A stretch of DNA of 64,000 nucleotides from Limnovirga soli (GTDB lineage Bacteria > Bacteroidota > Bacteroidia > Chitinophagales > Chitinophagaceae). The notes beneath the pieces are model-generated. The model worked only from the letters and a program-made list of their open reading frames with translations. It was not told the origin of the DNA and did no database searches. The stretch is taken from NCBI RefSeq assembly GCF_013106755.1, contig NZ_WHPF01000014.1, forward strand, positions 1 to 64,000, given 5' to 3'. Shown here one piece after another: positions 7,182 through 16,859 of this stretch. Position 1 is the stretch's first letter. Each line of letters opens with the position of its first letter. Both the position numbers and the translations under genes were made by a program.

Positions 7182-9515
7182 TTATTTCTTTTTGTATTTG
7201 GCTGTTCTGGCATCGTTAATAACGCCTTTCCAGTTTAGTCCGTAGGCAAAGTCGTAGGCATGGCCTTCGCTGTCTACATGGGGTTTCATGTCCTGGGGAA
7301 CATCTTCCTGTTGGGTTTCTACTGTTTGCATATTGGCAGGCATTTGCAGGGGCAATAAACCGGAAGGCGCTACGGCACCTGAAATGATATCCATCAAGGC
7401 CTGATCCTGTACACCAAAGGAAACGATTAGTCCATCTATTTTCGATTCAAATTCAGCAACAATTGCCGGATTGGACAACGCCATACTAACAATAACGGGC
7501 TTGCCATTCATGGCGGCTTTGGTATCTAAAATTGATGTGAGGTCTGATACATTACTGGCTGTAATGCTTTTGCCTTTATACGAACGGTTGGTAATGGTAG
7601 GGTCAATTACAGGGTCGCCAGCAGCCATGCTTTGTTCCCGGGCTTCTGTGGCTGTATAAGGGCCATATTGCAGGCTGATAGGCACATAGCCGTTGCCGCC
7701 CTTTTGCCTGTCTTCTTTGCTATAGCCAACGCCAGTTGCAGGGCCTTTTACAAATACAATGGCCATATCAGCTTTTGCCGGATCTTCGGTTACATTAAAA
7801 TATTTTTTTACAATGTCGATGTTTACAGGATACTCAATGCGTTCTGGTGTTGTATTGCCAAACCAATCTCTGGCTGCAGGTACAACGCGTTTTGGAATAT
7901 ATACTGTTTTGTTTTTGGCCAAAGGCAACACATTGTTTTTGTTTTTTAGCAGTACAATAGATTTTAACTGGGCATCGTATCCGGCTTTCATGAATTCGGC
8001 ATTGCCCACTGTTTTTACCGATTGCGTCGGATCGAGGTAAGGGTTTTCAAATAAACCTACCTGGAAAATATTACGCAATAACCTATAGGCTGATTGCTCG
8101 AAACGGCTACGCATATACGCTTCGCCATGTTCCTTTACACCCATTTGGTAGGCTTCCAATACGGGGCCGGCAGCATTATTGCCGCCAAACTGGTCAACAC
8201 CAGCCATCAGCACTTTATAATGGCGCTCAGCTACACTAAGTTTTTCTACGCCCCATGATTTTCCCATGAAAATATCCGGTGTTTTACCTTCGTCGGCAGT
8301 TATCAACCAATCTGTACAAACTACACCATCGTAACCATATTTATTTCTTAGCAAATCGGTAATAATGTATTTGCTATAACTGTTACCAACATTCTCTCCA
8401 TTTTTGGTATCCTGGTTATATGATATGGTATAATAAGGCATTACGGCTGCCGCCGTTTTTGTTTTGCCATTTAGTTTAAACGCACCATCAATAAAGGGTG
8501 TTAGGTGGGTTTGAAAATTATTACCGGGGTATACGGCAAATTTACCATAGGCAAAATGCGCATCACGACCGGCTTCTTCAGGTCCGCCACTGGGCCAGTG
8601 TTTTACCATGGCATTTACGCTATGGTAGCCCCAGCCATTTTTTATTTCATAGATACCCGATGATGTTTGAAAGCCATCTACATAGGCACGGGCCATATCG
8701 GCTGCCAGAGCAGGGTTTTCTCCAAATGTGCCGTTAAACCTGCTCCAGCGAGGTTCGGTGGCCAGGTCAACCTGCGGTGATAGGGCGGTGGCAATACCCA
8801 ATGCCCTGTATTCCTGAGCGGCGGTTTGCCCAAATTGTTGTACAATAGAAGGGTCAAATGTAGCGGCCATGCCAATAGATTCCGGCCACATAGAAATAGT
8901 GCCGCCGGCTGCTATATTATATTCGGCATTGGCCACTACTGCATTGCGCGGATCGGTACTGTTATTGGCTGGAATACCAAAGCCCAAACCTTCTACAAAT
9001 GCCTGTATATTATTGTTCCATTTGGCAGCCACCTCAGGGCTTTGTACCCTTGTTACCAATACATGGCGCAGGTTATCTTCTTTTAAAAATTTCTTTTGCT
9101 GGTCGCTGATATCATAAGTCTGCATGCCACTGGAATCAATGGGTTTGCCGTTATAGGTGCCTGCACCAAAGCCTCTGGAGTTGGCAGGTATGGCCTGGTG
9201 TGCACTGTATAGCATTAGACCGGCAATTTGTTCTACCGTCATTTTACTGGCCAGGTCTTTTGCCCTTATATCAGCTGGCAGGCGCCAATCTTCGTAAGCA
9301 TCCAATTTGCCATTTTTATTCAGGTCTTTAAATTGAAGTCCTTTATCTGTTATAATGGTTACACCCGAAGCAGGCGAATACCCAAGGGTGGGTCCATTGG
9401 TATTTTTTACCGTTTTAAAATCGGTGCCCGATGAAGACTGGGCAAAGCTGCCGGTGCTGGTAGTTAATAATAGCAGCAGGTAAATGGCTTTTTTTGTAGT
9501 AGAGAATGATTTCAT
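7182..9515 (-). CDS. Secreted glycoside hydrolase family 3 (beta-glucosidase type), 777 aa
   Basis: A Sec signal peptide (MKSFSTTKK ... STGSFAQ) precedes a GH3 N-terminal TIM-barrel with FNGTFGENPALAADMARAY and the nucleophile motif YDGVVCTDW at about residue 400 (Asp of TDW). A GH3 C-terminal alpha/beta sandwich follows (SIVLLKNKNNVLPL). The C-terminal part has an atypical ending without an obvious fibronectin-III domain. GH3 enzymes release terminal glucose or xylose from oligosaccharides; the substrate cannot be read from sequence. I place the start at the second ATG (9515), which gives a normal signal peptide; an in-frame ATG 9 bp upstream is the alternative. The gene is monocistronic with its own terminator and is divergent from 9831. 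Confidence 0.92.
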   Translation of the reverse strand: MKSFSTTKKAIYLLLLLTTSTGSFAQSSSGTDFKTVKNTNGPTLGYSPASGVTIITDKGLQFKDLNKNGKLDAYEDWRLPADIRAKDLASKMTVEQIAGLMLYSAHQAIPANSRGFGAGTYNGKPIDSSGMQTYDISDQQKKFLKEDNLRHVLVTRVQSPEVAAKWNNNIQAFVEGLGFGIPANNSTDPRNAVVANAEYNIAAGGTISMWPESIGMAATFDPSIVQQFGQTAAQEYRALGIATALSPQVDLATEPRWSRFNGTFGENPALAADMARAYVDGFQTSSGIYEIKNGWGYHSVNAMVKHWPSGGPEEAGRDAHFAYGKFAVYPGNNFQTHLTPFIDGAFKLNGKTKTAAAVMPYYTISYNQDTKNGENVGNSYSKYIITDLLRNKYGYDGVVCTDWLITADEGKTPDIFMGKSWGVEKLSVAERHYKVLMAGVDQFGGNNAAGPVLEAYQMGVKEHGEAYMRSRFEQSAYRLLRNIFQVGLFENPYLDPTQSVKTVGNAEFMKAGYDAQLKSIVLLKNKNNVLPLAKNKTVYIPKRVVPAARDWFGNTTPERIEYPVNIDIVKKYFNVTEDPAKADMAIVFVKGPATGVGYSKEDRQKGGNGYVPISLQYGPYTATEAREQSMAAGDPVIDPTITNRSYKGKSITASNVSDLTSILDTKAAMNGKPVIVSMALSNPAIVAEFESKIDGLIVSFGVQDQALMDIISGAVAPSGLLPLQMPANMQTVETQQEDVPQDMKPHVDSEGHAYDFAYGLNWKGVINDARTAKYKKK

Positions 9516-9702
9516 GTACAGCATGTTTATGGCAATAAAAAATAGTGTTTGATTGCGTTAAAAGTACGCAATAAGCTGTTAAGTTATGGCTTTCCATTTA
9601 AAATCAGAAGGCTTGCTTTTAAAATGCGACCATTCTTAAAAATGCTGCGACCAAAATGAAGTTTCTTTATTTGCCGGTCAATCTAAAATGTATTTAGCTT
9701 TA

Positions 9703-9722
9703 CTTGCGTCGCACTCTTGTAC
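9703..9722 (+). repeat. Intergenic GCAC element, copy 2
   Basis: CTTGCGTCGCACTCTTGTAC in the 306-bp divergent gap between the GH3 gene and the lipoprotein gene at 9831. It is preceded by the family's left arm (TTGCCGGTC ... TTTAGCTTTA). Apart from this element and presumed promoters, the gap shows nothing else. Confidence 0.85.
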
Positions 9723-9830
9723 GGCTATAACTTAACTGTGCTTTTGCCTGAAGGTATCTTTTTAAAACCGCCCATCACAGAGTATAGCTTGTATCAAATA
9801 TGATTATCTTTACCACCTTAAATAACTATT

Positions 9831-10565
9831 ATGAAAGCACTTTGCACTTACTTGTTTTTTGCCCTTTTTTTTGTGGTTGGCTGTTCTAAAAATAGTGGCA
9901 GCGACCCGGCACCTACCAAAGCCAATATTACTGGTTCGGTAATTTTATATGATGCAGGAACTAACTTGTTAGATAAATCAGGAATGAAAGTTAGTGTTGA
10001 AGGTACTTCACCACTAATAAGTACCACTACCGATAATGCGGGAAAGTTTACCCTAGCCGATGTACCTTTTGGTACCTATACACTGGTATATGAAAAAGCA
10101 GGCTATGGCACTTCAAAAAAATCAGGCATCGAACATAAGAATACCGGTACTTCAACAGTAATAACAGCCATTCCTTCATTTGGACAGGTATCAGCTACAA
10201 CGATAACGGCGCTTACTGCCGAAGTAGTAGGTACCGATGTTTTGGTAAATGCCACAACCAATCCGGCAGGCAATAGCTCCAATAAAAGATACCTGCGTTT
10301 CTTTTATGCTTCTGCCGGCAATGTTAGTAATACCAGCTATAATAATTTTTCAGCAGTATATATTGCCCAGATAAATCCATATACCCATACACTGTCTAAA
10401 AGCGATTTAAATAGTATGGGTTTTGTTTCGGGTACTACGGCCTATATAAGGGCCTATGGAGAATCTTTCTGGAGTAACGATTATCTGGATATTACCAATG
10501 GTAAAACAGTGTTTCCCAACATTAACAGCACTACCACCAATCCGGTAAGCTTTGTTGTGCCTTAG
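9831..10565 (+). CDS. Lipoprotein with carboxypeptidase regulatory-like domain (244 aa)
   Basis: A signal peptide ending in lipobox VVGCSKN marks a lipoprotein. Residues ~32-95 form a CarboxypepD_reg-like (transthyretin-type) beta-sandwich: ITGSVILYDAG, then TTTDNAGKFTLADVPFGTYTL, then YEKAGYGTSK. The remaining ~140 residues are Thr/Asn-rich strands (SATTITALTAEVVGTDVL) that look like a second beta-sandwich. A surface-binding or structural role is likely. It is convergent with the gene ending at 10611. Confidence 0.8.
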   Translation: MKALCTYLFFALFFVVGCSKNSGSDPAPTKANITGSVILYDAGTNLLDKSGMKVSVEGTSPLISTTTDNAGKFTLADVPFGTYTLVYEKAGYGTSKKSGIEHKNTGTSTVITAIPSFGQVSATTITALTAEVVGTDVLVNATTNPAGNSSNKRYLRFFYASAGNVSNTSYNNFSAVYIAQINPYTHTLSKSDLNSMGFVSGTTAYIRAYGESFWSNDYLDITNGKTVFPNINSTTTNPVSFVVP

Positions 10566-10610
10566 TCATCTATTTTGCTGCAGGGTTTAATGTACTTAAG
10601 GTCTACCGTA

Positions 10611-11243
10611 TTATTCAGTATCTTCTATAAAACGAGCCTTCGTAAGGTCTTTTTTTAGCTTTGCCGTAAGCCTGTTATTTAATACATCATAACCTGCAAT
10701 GGCTTGTCCGTTTACTTCTACATGTGCCAGCCACAGTATCTTATCGCCGGTAGCATTAAACAGATAACAATTGTATGCAGCATTGGGTGATTCTTCTGTT
10801 TTTGTTTCAATCTGGTTATTATAGGTATTAACTACCCTGGTAGAATTGGTATTCCAGTAATTATCAAGATTAATCAACAATATTCCGTCAACACCCAGCT
10901 GGGTGGTTTTTTCAATAAAATCACTAAAACCAATATCACTATTGGTGGTGTACACATTCGAAGCGGGAACAATAGTAGTTGCATAAGAGCCCATACTTCG
11001 TTGCATCGATTTTTCCAGTTGCTGCCTGAAAATAGCATTATCCATATTATTAAAATTGCCGCGAATTTTATTGTTATAAGTGGCAGAATCTAACCGGTAA
11101 TAATCATGGTTTGTTTCAGTAGTAAGTACCAGAATTTTGGTTAAAGGCTTAGACGGAGTATCTTTTACCTCTGTGGTAATATGCGAGGTGGCGCAGGATT
11201 GCATTAAAAAACCAGCCGCAATCAGGTACAAATATGGTTTCAT
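10611..11243 (-). CDS. Hypothetical lipoprotein (210 aa)
   Basis: The N-terminus MKPYLYLIAAGFLMQSCATS carries a lipobox (MQSC). The mature part begins with KPLTKILVLTTETNHDY, and later has 'LGVDGILLINLDNYWN', resembling proteins that compute an export path around a small alpha/beta fold. No catalytic motif is visible and I do not assign a family. It is convergent with the preceding lipoprotein, with 45 bp between stops, and divergent from the esterase fusion at 11553. Confidence 0.7.
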   Translation of the reverse strand: MKPYLYLIAAGFLMQSCATSHITTEVKDTPSKPLTKILVLTTETNHDYYRLDSATYNNKIRGNFNNMDNAIFRQQLEKSMQRSMGSYATTIVPASNVYTTNSDIGFSDFIEKTTQLGVDGILLINLDNYWNTNSTRVVNTYNNQIETKTEESPNAAYNCYLFNATGDKILWLAHVEVNGQAIAGYDVLNNRLTAKLKKDLTKARFIEDTE

Positions 11244-11380
11244 ATATTTCTATTTTAGGCTCCTTAAAATTAAAGCATAAAGCCAGGCCATTTATGTAAG
11301 AATAAGTTAATCCTGCAAATCCGGTAAGCATACTTGTATATGCATTATTAACCCGGCTGCAGTGCAAAACCAGGGCATCC

Positions 11381-11400
11381 GTTGCGTCGCACTCTTGTGC
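11381..11400 (+). repeat. Intergenic GCAC element, copy 3
   Basis: GTTGCGTCGCACTCTTGTGC with the left arm AACCCGGCTGCAG starting near 11350. It lies in the 309-bp divergent gap upstream of the esterase fusion gene. No other structure is evident there. Confidence 0.85.
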
Positions 11401-11552
11401 GTTTAGTCCAAACCTCAGCTGCTGGCATCGAGCAAACTACATGGCAAACTGCTTGCTTGCTACAGACATAAAATTAAACCACAAAGTGCAGCAGAATAAC
11501 CTATACAATCTCAAAACACTTTATCTTCAATGCTACCAAAACGAGCTCCATC

Positions 11553-13310
11553 ATGAAAAAATTATTTTTTTGCCTGTGCATACTGGCGCAATTAGATCTA
11601 TATGCCCAGTCACCCGCCATACAATATACTGTTGATCAGGCAAGTATAGAACAAGCTGGTGTACCTAAAGGAGCAATCATACAATTTGTATATACCCAAT
11701 CAAAAATATTCCCAGGTACCAGTCATGAATGCTGGGTATACATTCCCGCACAATACAATCCCAGTCAGCCAGCTTGTGTGTACATTAACCAGGACGGTAT
11801 TCAATGGAATGCACCTACCGTATTTGATAACCTGATTGATAAAAAGGAAATACCTGTTACCATTGGTGTGTTTATAACACCGGGTAAAGTATTGGCCAAC
11901 AGCGGTGCCAATGCCCTTGACCGTTTTAACCGAAGCTTTGAATACGATGGATTGGGCGATGCCTACGCACGTTTTATACTAAATGAAATATTACCCGAAG
12001 TAGAAAAGCTAAAAGCCCCTGATGGCCGTGCCATACACTTATCAACCAATGGGAACGACAGGGCCATTGGTGGTTCCAGCAGTGGCGCTGTTTGCGCATT
12101 TACAGCCGCATGGGAGCACCCTGAAGCATTTACCAGGGTATTTAGCGCCATTGGCACTTATATTGGCCTGCGCGGCGCCGATCGCTACCCTACGCTTATT
12201 AGAAAATACGAACCCAAACCCATTCGTGTTTTTTTACAGGATGGCAGTAATGATTTAAATATTTATGCTGGCGATTGGTGGATGGCTAACCAAACCATGG
12301 AACGTGCATTGAGTTTTGCCGGCTATGAAGTACATCATGTATGGGGCGAGGATGGCCATAATGGAAAACAGGGAGCCTCCATATTCCCCGATGCCATGCG
12401 TTGGTTATGGAAGGATTGGCCAATGCCCGTTGCAAAAGGAAATTCCAGTAACCAGTTTTTAAAAGACCTGCTAATTCCCGGCGCAGATTGGGAGTTGGTT
12501 GGTAAAGGTTACCTGTTTACAGAAGGTACGGCCGCCAATGCAAAAGGCGAAGTGTATTTTCACGATATACCCGCCTCTAAAACTTATAAGGTGGATGTAA
12601 ACGGAAAATTAACCACACTTGCTTTGGATGCAAAAAAAGCAAGTGGCAATTGCTTTACTCCCGATGGTAAAAGATATAGCGCGGCAGGTGGCACCAAACA
12701 AATCATCAGTTATGATGCAAATGAACAGGCAACTGTTATTGCAGACAGTATTGAAGGAAATGATTTGGTGGTGGCACATAACGGAAATATGTATATAACC
12801 GTACCCGATGGTACTACCAAACCGGGCAAACTGTACCTGATTCGCCCGAATGGCCAAAAGGTGTTGGTGGATGATGGATTGAAATTCCCCAATGGCATTA
12901 CCCTGTCGCCTGATCAAACGCAGATATATGTTACAGAATCGGCCTCGCATTGGGTTTGGATTTACAAAATAAAACCCGATGGTACCCTAACTTATAAGCA
13001 ACACTATGGCTGGCTGCATCATCCTGATAAAGAAGAAAATGCCTGGGGCGATGGTATTAAATGCGATACCTCAGGAAGGGTATATGTTGCCACCAATCTG
13101 GGTATACAGATAATGGATCAGTTAGGGCGGGTGAATGCCATATTGCCTTTGCCATTTAGTGGATTTAATCCTTCAAATATTTGTTTTGGCGGGCCTGATT
13201 TTAATATCATATATGTGTCTTGCGGCGATAAAGTGTATAGAAGAAAACTAAACACCAGGGGTGCCAATACATTTAACCCACCCATAAAACCTGTTTTGCC
13301 AAAATTGTAA
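11553..13310 (+). CDS. Secreted esterase (Fes/CE1-like) fused to SMP-30/gluconolactonase-like propeller (585 aa)
   Basis: A Sec signal peptide (residues 1-18, ending LDLYAQ) is followed by an alpha/beta-hydrolase esterase domain (~40-285). Its nucleophile is in GGSSSGA near residue 173, a probable acid in LQDGSNDLN and the His in EDGHNGK near residue 267. From ~300 to 580 a six-bladed propeller follows: LFTEGTAANAKGEVYFHD, VDDGLKFPNGITLSPD and NPSNICFGG are typical SMP-30/gluconolactonase strands. The two enzyme types often occur as separate genes in carbohydrate loci. Here they form one polypeptide that could hydrolyse an acyl or aryl ester and then a lactone. An upstream in-frame alternative start is not needed; ATG at 11553 gives a clean signal peptide. 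Confidence 0.9.
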   Translation: MKKLFFCLCILAQLDLYAQSPAIQYTVDQASIEQAGVPKGAIIQFVYTQSKIFPGTSHECWVYIPAQYNPSQPACVYINQDGIQWNAPTVFDNLIDKKEIPVTIGVFITPGKVLANSGANALDRFNRSFEYDGLGDAYARFILNEILPEVEKLKAPDGRAIHLSTNGNDRAIGGSSSGAVCAFTAAWEHPEAFTRVFSAIGTYIGLRGADRYPTLIRKYEPKPIRVFLQDGSNDLNIYAGDWWMANQTMERALSFAGYEVHHVWGEDGHNGKQGASIFPDAMRWLWKDWPMPVAKGNSSNQFLKDLLIPGADWELVGKGYLFTEGTAANAKGEVYFHDIPASKTYKVDVNGKLTTLALDAKKASGNCFTPDGKRYSAAGGTKQIISYDANEQATVIADSIEGNDLVVAHNGNMYITVPDGTTKPGKLYLIRPNGQKVLVDDGLKFPNGITLSPDQTQIYVTESASHWVWIYKIKPDGTLTYKQHYGWLHHPDKEENAWGDGIKCDTSGRVYVATNLGIQIMDQLGRVNAILPLPFSGFNPSNICFGGPDFNIIYVSCGDKVYRRKLNTRGANTFNPPIKPVLPKL

Positions 13311-13413
13311 AGCCTGGCTAATGTATTAATATGCTGTTTGTTTTGCTATGAGATGTAATGCTTTAAATTATACCGGTTTATAGTAGTTTTTTTTGCTGCA
13401 TACAGAACTGAAC

Positions 13414-13433
13414 GTACAAGAGTGCGACGCAAG
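13414..13433 (-). repeat. Intergenic GCAC element, copy 4
   Basis: GTACAAGAGTGCGACGCAAG between the convergent esterase fusion and GH42 genes. Confidence 0.85.
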
Positions 13434-13486
13434 CGGGTGCCCACTTGTACAATTGTTTGGCCCACACTATAAATGCCCTGGCGGTA

Positions 13487-15571
13487 TTATTTCTCTTCAA
13501 TAATGGTAACACCCCAGGGGGCTAAAGTGAGCTGTTGGTTTTTCCTCACCGGCTCGTTTGCCAATAAAGCGGTACCATTGGCATAAGGGTAGATAATAGT
13601 GGCTGGCGTGGCCGCATAATTAAAATAATAATGCACCGTTTTGCCATTTTCATTTACACCATACTTGGTAATTATGGGAAATGCCCATTGCTGGTCGGTA
13701 CCCCATAAGCCCGCTTTTGTTACTGCATCCTGTAGTATTTTTTGCAGCAATACATCGCCTGGCATACAACCCATATAGGTGGCAAGGCCCTTGCCATAAT
13801 GGTTTTCGGTTATGGCAGCATACTTACCCCAAACCGGATGATCGTACCAGGCCAATACTTTTGCTGTGGTGGGGGTAATCAGTTCCATCCATCGTTGAAT
13901 GCTATTGTTGGGTTTGCCCACTTTAAAGGGATCGTCTTTCAAACCTGCATTCTCAGGCAGCGTAAACTCACTAAAGTAGATGCCACAGGCTTCGTTGATA
14001 ATACCCGGTTGCCGGGTGCTGCGCACTTTTACATTTTCGTTGCTAAAGCCGCTTTTAAAACTGTACACAATATGGCCACCATTTTTTACAAAACGGTTTA
14101 GCCGTTGCAATAAACTGTCGGGTGCAGCATACAGGGCAGGCACAATCAGCAATTGGTAGTTTTCAATAGTGGTGCTGGTGGGGTCAACAAAATCGCAGCC
14201 AATATTCATGCGGTACAAAGCATCGTACATGGGGCGCAAAACATCATTATAATTACCTGGTGCACCCCAGCCAAAACCAAAAGCATTAAAGCCGGTTAGT
14301 GCTTCGTTACTAAAAAGTATGGCTACCTTATTGGTCTTTTTCAGGTTTACCAGATGGTTGCTTAACCTGGCAAAATCTTTACCAATGGTTTTGGCTTCCT
14401 CGTAGGTGGGGTTGGGTTCAAAATCCTGACTTAATAATCCTTTCCAATAAGTTTCTGCGGAGTTGTGAATAGAATGCCAGTGCCAGTATTCCAGCATATT
14501 GGCGCCCGATGCTATATGGCTAAATGCCTGTAACCTTAACTGACCGGGATAAGGCACCCATTGCGGAAAGCCCTGTGCTTCGGTTTCTATTACCAGATAG
14601 TTTTTACCGTTTTTCATAGAGCGGGCCATATCGCCCCCAAAAGATATTTCTGTGCCGGTAAGATGGTCCTGCGTGGGATGATAAATATCCACGCCGGCAA
14701 TATCCAATGCTTTAGCAGCAGCAAAATGATCTACATCCGGCTGTATGCCATAGGAGAAGCCCCGCCACTCAAAATCAAAATTATGGGTAATAAACTGCCC
14801 CGGTTGTTTATACTCGTTTACAATGGCCGTTTGCCAGGCCAGGTAATTGGTAACCAGCATCCGTTGAAATTTGGCAAACTCTCCTGCTAAACTGGCATTA
14901 ATGGTGCCCACGGTTGAAGGAAAATCGTTCCAGTTATTAATACGGTTGCTCCAGTAGTCAAAGCCAAATGCTTTGTTCAGGCTGTCGAGTGAAGGATATT
15001 TTGCCTGCATATATTGTACAAACAATTGTTGTACTTCGGGGCCCGATGTGTTGTAGGGTTTGGTTTCATTGTCAACCTGATACCCAATTACAGCCGGATG
15101 ATTTTTTACATGATCAATTAGTTTTCTAATAATGCGTTCAGCATAAAACCGAAAATTAGTATTGCTAATGTCCATATTTTGGCGGGCACCATACCTGTTT
15201 TGTCCATTGGGTGTAATGGCCAGTACATCAGGGTGTGCTTTTACCAGCCAGGTAGGTATGGCATAGGTAGGCGTACCTACAATTACCTGAATGCCGGCTG
15301 CATGCATGGCATTCAGTACACGGTCAATATGCGAAAAATCATATACACCATCCTGTGGTTCCTCGGTGCTCCAGGTAGATTCTGCAATGCGTACTACATT
15401 AATGCCAGCGGACTTCATCATTTGTACATCTTTGTCCAGCCGGTCGTAGGGCATGTATTCATCGTAATAAGCTACACCAAACAGCAGCTTATCCATTTTG
15501 GGGTATTGCGCCAAAGCAATTTGGCAAAACAACAAAGCGCTAATACAACTGAGGGTAATTTTTGTACACAT
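13487..15571 (-). CDS. Secreted glycoside hydrolase family 42 beta-galactosidase (694 aa)
   Basis: A signal peptide (ALLFCQIALAQ) precedes a GH42 TIM barrel starting FGVAYYDEYMPYDRLDKDV. The general acid/base Glu is in YQVDNETKPY near residue 168. The nucleophile Glu is in LVIETEAQG near residue 328. The trimerisation-like Rossmann domain follows (KVAILFSNEALTGF and VIVPALYAAPD), and a short C-terminal beta domain ends the protein. GH42 enzymes remove terminal beta-galactose. Export suggests it works on periplasmic oligosaccharides, perhaps together with the GH3 enzyme. It is not in an operon; the 168-bp gap upstream holds a degenerate GCAC element. Confidence 0.93.
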   Translation of the reverse strand: MCTKITLSCISALLFCQIALAQYPKMDKLLFGVAYYDEYMPYDRLDKDVQMMKSAGINVVRIAESTWSTEEPQDGVYDFSHIDRVLNAMHAAGIQVIVGTPTYAIPTWLVKAHPDVLAITPNGQNRYGARQNMDISNTNFRFYAERIIRKLIDHVKNHPAVIGYQVDNETKPYNTSGPEVQQLFVQYMQAKYPSLDSLNKAFGFDYWSNRINNWNDFPSTVGTINASLAGEFAKFQRMLVTNYLAWQTAIVNEYKQPGQFITHNFDFEWRGFSYGIQPDVDHFAAAKALDIAGVDIYHPTQDHLTGTEISFGGDMARSMKNGKNYLVIETEAQGFPQWVPYPGQLRLQAFSHIASGANMLEYWHWHSIHNSAETYWKGLLSQDFEPNPTYEEAKTIGKDFARLSNHLVNLKKTNKVAILFSNEALTGFNAFGFGWGAPGNYNDVLRPMYDALYRMNIGCDFVDPTSTTIENYQLLIVPALYAAPDSLLQRLNRFVKNGGHIVYSFKSGFSNENVKVRSTRQPGIINEACGIYFSEFTLPENAGLKDDPFKVGKPNNSIQRWMELITPTTAKVLAWYDHPVWGKYAAITENHYGKGLATYMGCMPGDVLLQKILQDAVTKAGLWGTDQQWAFPIITKYGVNENGKTVHYYFNYAATPATIIYPYANGTALLANEPVRKNQQLTLAPWGVTIIEEK

Positions 15572-15708
15572 ATGGCAGGTAGATGATGAAAAATGTATAA
15601 GTGTGATTATTACACCAATAAAAGTAAGCAGTATTTCAATTACCGCAAAAGGCCAGGGTAAATGAAGCAGTTTTTTGTACTAAGCCAGGGGAGTGCTATT
15701 GGGCTTTG

Positions 15709-15728
15709 CTTATGTCACTCACTTGTAC
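15709..15728 (+). repeat. Intergenic GCAC element, copy 5 (degenerate)
   Basis: CTTATGTCACTCACTTGTAC preceded by GGGCTTTG. It has several mismatches from the core but the same flanking arm (TAAGCCAGGGGAGTGCTATT). Confidence 0.6.
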
Positions 15729-15738
15729 GTTCTATAGG

Positions 15739-16092
15739 CTATGCCGCTTTTATAAAGGAAAGTGTAAGTGCCTTGGTTGAATCAAAATTTGTGGCGTAAA
15801 GGTTGTTTGCTTCACCAGCTTTCACCAAAATCAGCCTGGTGTTTTCAATCACCTTGAGGTATCCAGATATATTTTTTGCCATTCCGGAAAAAATGCCTCC
15901 TGCAATTGGTGCGCCGTCTTCAATATCTTCTATTAATATGGCCGGTTCAGTGATTTTTGATTTCTTTGACACCAAGCAGGTCGCCGGTAGTTGTATCGTA
16001 TTACGTTGCAGTAACTGTCTTCTTTTTATACAAAATCCATCGGTCTGCCCATTTAACATCATTACCACCATTTCCGAATTTTGTTCCTGCAC
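15739..16092 (-). CDS. Hypothetical protein, possibly a remnant (117 aa)
   Basis: A minus-strand frame without a recognised domain, signal or membrane segment. The C-terminal half reads SGYLKVIENTRLILVKAGE, which looks like genuine coding sequence, but the N-terminus (MQEQNSEMVVMMLNGQ) lacks a clear translation signal. It follows the SnoaL-like gene by 38 bp on the same strand, so co-transcription is possible. It may be the 3' end of a decayed gene. A competing plus-strand frame covers the same region and looks less natural. Confidence 0.35.
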   Translation of the reverse strand: MQEQNSEMVVMMLNGQTDGFCIKRRQLLQRNTIQLPATCLVSKKSKITEPAILIEDIEDGAPIAGGIFSGMAKNISGYLKVIENTRLILVKAGEANNLYATNFDSTKALTLSFIKAA

Positions 16093-16130
16093 GAAAAAGA
16101 AAAGTAAATTATTATATACATCTGCAATAT

Positions 16131-16628
16131 CTAGTTCATTTTCATCTTTTCAGCACAATCCCAGTGCTCAGCAATTTTCCCATTTTCAATTCTAAACATA
16201 TCAAACCAGGTAGTAGTGTATTTTTTAGATGAATCAACAGGATCGGGCATTTCTCTTACAAAACTCAACATCACCAGGTCTCCTTCAGCAATAATGGCAA
16301 CAACGTTTAATTTGATTGAATCTGCAATTGGTTGAGGTTTGGAGAATTTTGAAAAGAAATCAACAACTGCTTTTCTTCCGGTGGCAGCATTTGGATTGTG
16401 TTGCATATAATTTTCATCAAAATATTTTTCTGCCAACTCAAGATGACCGCCCTCTAAAAATTCCCGCCACATGTCGTATACCAGTTTTTTGTTGCGCTCC
16501 AGTGTTTTATTGGTGCTTTTGAGAAGATTGGCTTGTGATGTAAGTGGCTTAACCGGTAGTTGGGCAAAACTGCGGGTTGAGCTAACAATAAAAACAACAG
16601 TGAAGCATAATAGCAATAAGTATTTCAT
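16131..16628 (-). CDS. Secreted SnoaL-like (NTF2-fold) protein (165 aa)
   Basis: A signal peptide (residues 1-22, ending RSFAQ) is followed by a cone-shaped NTF2-like domain of the SnoaL polyketide-cyclase type. The evidence is VYDMWREFLEGGHLELAEKY, DENYMQHNPNAATGRKAV and the closing WFDMFRIENGKIAEHWD. This family often binds small hydrophobic molecules. Many exported members in Bacteroidota have no known substrate. Confidence 0.85.
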   Translation of the reverse strand: MKYLLLLCFTVVFIVSSTRSFAQLPVKPLTSQANLLKSTNKTLERNKKLVYDMWREFLEGGHLELAEKYFDENYMQHNPNAATGRKAVVDFFSKFSKPQPIADSIKLNVVAIIAEGDLVMLSFVREMPDPVDSSKKYTTTWFDMFRIENGKIAEHWDCAEKMKMN

Positions 16629-16859
16629 ATTAAGTGATTTTTTTTAGGAAAACCTGGTAAACATTATGCAGGTTTTTTACTTATTTAATTGCAATACGAA
16701 TATAAAGGCGCAAAATTCCAAAACCACAAACCTGTTATAGCAAATCGAGATTTGTGTAATTGCTGTTACTTTTTCCAGGCTTCAAATTCTCACTTACCCT
16801 GGCTGCTGAATGTTTTGCTGTATAGCATATCACCACCCGTGCACCTCCCAAATATCTTA

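Noticed and set aside
15803-16195. Plus-strand frame antisense to the 117-aa hypothetical and the SnoaL-like gene end
   Set aside because: Low-complexity Ser/Phe-rich product overlapping a well-supported minus-strand gene; judged a shadow.
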